64,000 nt of DNA from Aminipila sp032051575 (GTDB taxonomy: Bacteria > Bacillota > Clostridia > Peptostreptococcales > Anaerovoracaceae): positions 47,957 through 111,956 of the forward strand of contig NZ_DAMBYD010000013.1 of NCBI RefSeq assembly GCF_032051575.1. Reading direction: 5' to 3'. The notes below the pieces were generated by a model. It ran no database searches. It was not told the origin of the DNA and worked only from the letters and a program-made list of their open reading frames with translations. Below, one piece after another: positions 62,224 through 64,000 of this stretch (within the stretch, counting starts at the first letter, position 1; each line of letters begins with the position of its first letter). The position numbers and the translations under genes were made by a program.

Positions 62224-63123
62224 CAATTCTTTATATTTAATTAATTCATCAACATATTTTCTTCCTTCTAAACCTAATGGTATCCTCTTATGCTTAATAT
62301 ATCCTATACGCATCACTTCATCTGAGTCCAGTTTCACTGCCTGATAATCACTTCCATTTAACTCCTCACAGATAATGCCTGAACACAAGGTATATCCATT
62401 TAATCCAACCATAAGATTCAGCATGGTTGCTCTGTCGTTGGCTTTAATAATTCTTTTGTATACATAGGTACTTAAAACCTCTTCAGCAAAATAAAAGGAA
62501 TTATTTTTCCCCTGTTCAAATGATAAACAAGGATATTCCTCCAACTCATCCATGCTAATTATTTTTTTATCCGCTAATGGGTGCCCCTTCCATAAATACA
62601 CATATGTATCACAGGAAAACAATTCTATAAATTCCAAGGCGTTTTCATTTAGAATCTTTGTAATTACCTTTTCATTAAATTCATCTAGATAAAGAATCCC
62701 CAGATCACTTTTAAAGGTTTTCACGTCATCTATTACATCGTAGGTTTTGGTCTCATGAACTGCAAATTCATACTCATCCATTCCAAATTGTTTAACCATT
62801 TCCACAAAAGCTTTTACTGCAAAGGAATAATGCTGGGTAGATACACTAAAATATTTTTTTCTGACTTTCTTTTCAATGTATTGCTCTTCCATTAACTGAT
62901 ATTGTTCTACTACCTGTCTTGCATAACCTAAGAATTCACTTCCTTCAGCTGTTATGGTTATGCCTCTGTTTGTACGCATAAAAATTTCTATTCCAATTTC
63001 ATCCTCAAGTTCTTTTATTGTTCCTGATAAACTTGGCTGTGAAATGAATAATGACTTTGCCGCAAGATTTATTGAGCCTTTATCTGCTATTTCTATAGCA
63101 TATTTCATTTGCTGAAGTGTCAT
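62215..63123 (-). CDS. LysR-family transcriptional regulator
   Basis: A 302-residue LysR regulator: N-terminal helix-turn-helix (MTLQQMKYAIEIADKGSINLAAKSLFISQPSLSGTIKELEDEIG) and a substrate-binding-like effector domain. It lies directly upstream of the metN operon on the same strand and has its own promoter. The shared box at the metN and sulfhydrylase promoters suggests it regulates sulfur amino acid genes, perhaps with O-acetylserine or O-acetylhomoserine as effector (inference from CysB/CmbR-type relatives). Confidence 0.92.
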   Translation of the reverse strand: MTLQQMKYAIEIADKGSINLAAKSLFISQPSLSGTIKELEDEIGIEIFMRTNRGITITAEGSEFLGYARQVVEQYQLMEEQYIEKKVRKKYFSVSTQHYSFAVKAFVEMVKQFGMDEYEFAVHETKTYDVIDDVKTFKSDLGILYLDEFNEKVITKILNENALEFIELFSCDTYVYLWKGHPLADKKIISMDELEEYPCLSFEQGKNNSFYFAEEVLSTYVYKRIIKANDRATMLNLMVGLNGYTLCSGIICEELNGSDYQAVKLDSDEVMRIGYIKHKRIPLGLEGRKYVDELIKYKELVL

Positions 63124-63233
63124 CTAAACACCTTTCCTTTCCTTTTACAGGTTCTGTTATTTTTCCCTTTTTTCAGAAATTAACCATCTACCCTTGTTCT
63201 TATAATTTCATAGTATTCTAGTAGGTTTTACAC

Positions 63234-63262
63234 ATATTACTATTTTACTTCTGCTTTGTCAA
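63234..63262 (-). promoter_or_regulatory. Promoter of the LysR gene
   Basis: Minus-strand TTGACA (63257-63262), 17-base spacer, TAATAT (63234-63239), about 110 bases upstream of the start. Confidence 0.72.
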
Positions 63263-63277
63263 GTAAAAGGGTTCACA

Positions 63278-63306
63278 TTGACAAGTCCTTTTAAAAAAGG
63301 TACTAT
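63278..63306 (+). promoter_or_regulatory. Promoter of the DUF4309 gene
   Basis: TTGACA (63278-63283), exactly 17 bases, TACTAT (63301-63306). The spacer contains the near-palindrome CCTTTTAAAAAAGG, a possible operator. Confidence 0.72.
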
Positions 63307-63370
63307 GTCTTAAAGTAAAACAAATTATTTACTTCTGGGTGGGAATGTTTATTATGATAAGGAGACCAAG

Positions 63371-63922
63371 ATGAAAAAAAAATGGATTTTTATTTCCATA
63401 ATCATTATTTTCATTATTTTTATACTTTTTTGTGTAAATAACCAAAATACTAAAAATGGCATAAATAATGAAAATATACATCCAAGTAAAGAATCATATA
63501 TGCCCGCCTTAGAATTATTATATGAGGGCAAAATGAATGGTGTTGAATTTGGAATCGGAACTAAGTATGATAAAATTATAACTCAATGGGGGGAGCCTGA
63601 AGAATATACCGATTCTTTCATGGGAGCAATATTAATAAAATATGGTGATACCTATTTTTTTGTAAACGACAATCAAGTAACAGGGATTTATTATACTGGT
63701 AGCAATGAAATATATGGGGTCGAAATTGGTATGGACCTAGAACAAGTAGTGGAAATACTAGGGAGTCAAAATGACTTATACGATTCACCGTATAGCGAGC
63801 TATATCCTGATGAGCCTTTAATTCTTGAATATAAAGCTGGCAAATATATCGTTAATTTTGAGATTAATACTGAAAATAAAAAAGTTAATTCTATTTGTAT
63901 CTTGCAAGATTTTGCACAATAG
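63371..63922 (+). CDS. DUF4309 family exported protein
   Basis: A 183-residue protein with an N-terminal signal or anchor (KWIFISIIIIFIIFILFCVNN; a cysteine at its end may be a lipobox). The mature part has the YjgB-like DUF4309 pattern: NGVEFGIGTKYDKIITQWGEPEEY, then GTYFF-like TYFFVNDNQVTGIYY and a second half EIGMDLEQVVEILGSQND. Function is unknown. AGGAGACC precedes the ATG. It is divergent from the LysR gene. Confidence 0.75.
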   Translation: MKKKWIFISIIIIFIIFILFCVNNQNTKNGINNENIHPSKESYMPALELLYEGKMNGVEFGIGTKYDKIITQWGEPEEYTDSFMGAILIKYGDTYFFVNDNQVTGIYYTGSNEIYGVEIGMDLEQVVEILGSQNDLYDSPYSELYPDEPLILEYKAGKYIVNFEINTENKKVNSICILQDFAQ

Positions 63923-64000
63923 ATTAAAGGCGAAGAGGCTGCCGCACTGATATGCTCCCTTCTAGGTAGACAAGTGAAATAATAAAACACTTGATACGTA

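Noticed and set aside
1..64000. tRNA, rRNA, IS elements, phage genes, CRISPR arrays, S-box or T-box leaders
   Set aside because: None seen. In particular the cysteine and methionine genes do not show T-box (TGGNACCGCG) or SAM riboswitch core sequences in their leaders.

Overview
The window comes from a low-GC, endospore-forming, Gram-positive anaerobe of the class Clostridia, probably Lachnospiraceae or a near relative. The evidence is AT-rich DNA with strong AGGAGG-type ribosome sites, spoIIID and a spore photoproduct lyase gene (splB), a complete dlt (teichoic acid D-alanylation) operon, an S-layer-homology protein, a c-di-AMP riboswitch, and two-component, BlaI, ROK and MarR regulators. 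There is no phage, IS, CRISPR, tRNA or rRNA; it is ordinary chromosome with unusually rich regulatory DNA.

Layout. (1) 1-3.8 kb: an amidohydrolase, a DUF3892 protein, a glycosyltransferase-like gene behind a c-di-AMP riboswitch, and a small membrane protein. (2) 3.9-10.9 kb: a MacAB-like ABC efflux operon with a TolC-like protein, next to a two-component system; both promoters carry AAGGTT boxes placed as -35 substitutes. (3) 10.9-21.2 kb: spoIIID, a GGDEF protein, a BlaI/BlaR1-like pair, pyrG, threonine aldolase, a HutD fusion and an HD-GYP protein. (4) 21.2-35.3 kb: serine acetyltransferase, a ribose operon (rbsRDACB, no ribokinase), and a second ribose-type importer with a polyol dehydrogenase, xylulokinase and ROK regulator. 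(5) 35.5-43.7 kb: YibE/F pair, rhodanese lipoprotein, dltABCD plus a 45-codon dltX missed by length filters, and a dynamin-like GTPase. (6) 43.9-53.2 kb: radical SAM protein, MarR-controlled EmrAB-type efflux operon, DUF4127-SLH exoprotein, flavodoxin, splB. (7) 53.2-63.1 kb: a sulfur amino acid region with O-acetylhomoserine sulfhydrylase, cysK, and a metNI-dehydrogenase-metQ-cyclodeaminase-aminotransferase operon with a LysR regulator. The last gene is a DUF4309 protein.

The most interesting finding is in region 7. Three short unannotated ORFs with good ribosome sites precede the three sulfur transcription units. Their products contain runs of five, four and two cysteines (before cysK, metN and the sulfhydrylase). 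Two are followed by intrinsic terminators just before the structural gene, which is the layout of ribosome-mediated attenuation sensing cysteine. In addition, a 49-bp element (37 of 49 positions identical) overlaps the -35 of the metN and sulfhydrylase promoters and probably binds the adjacent LysR protein. Together these suggest a two-layer, cysteine-codon-based control of sulfur metabolism.
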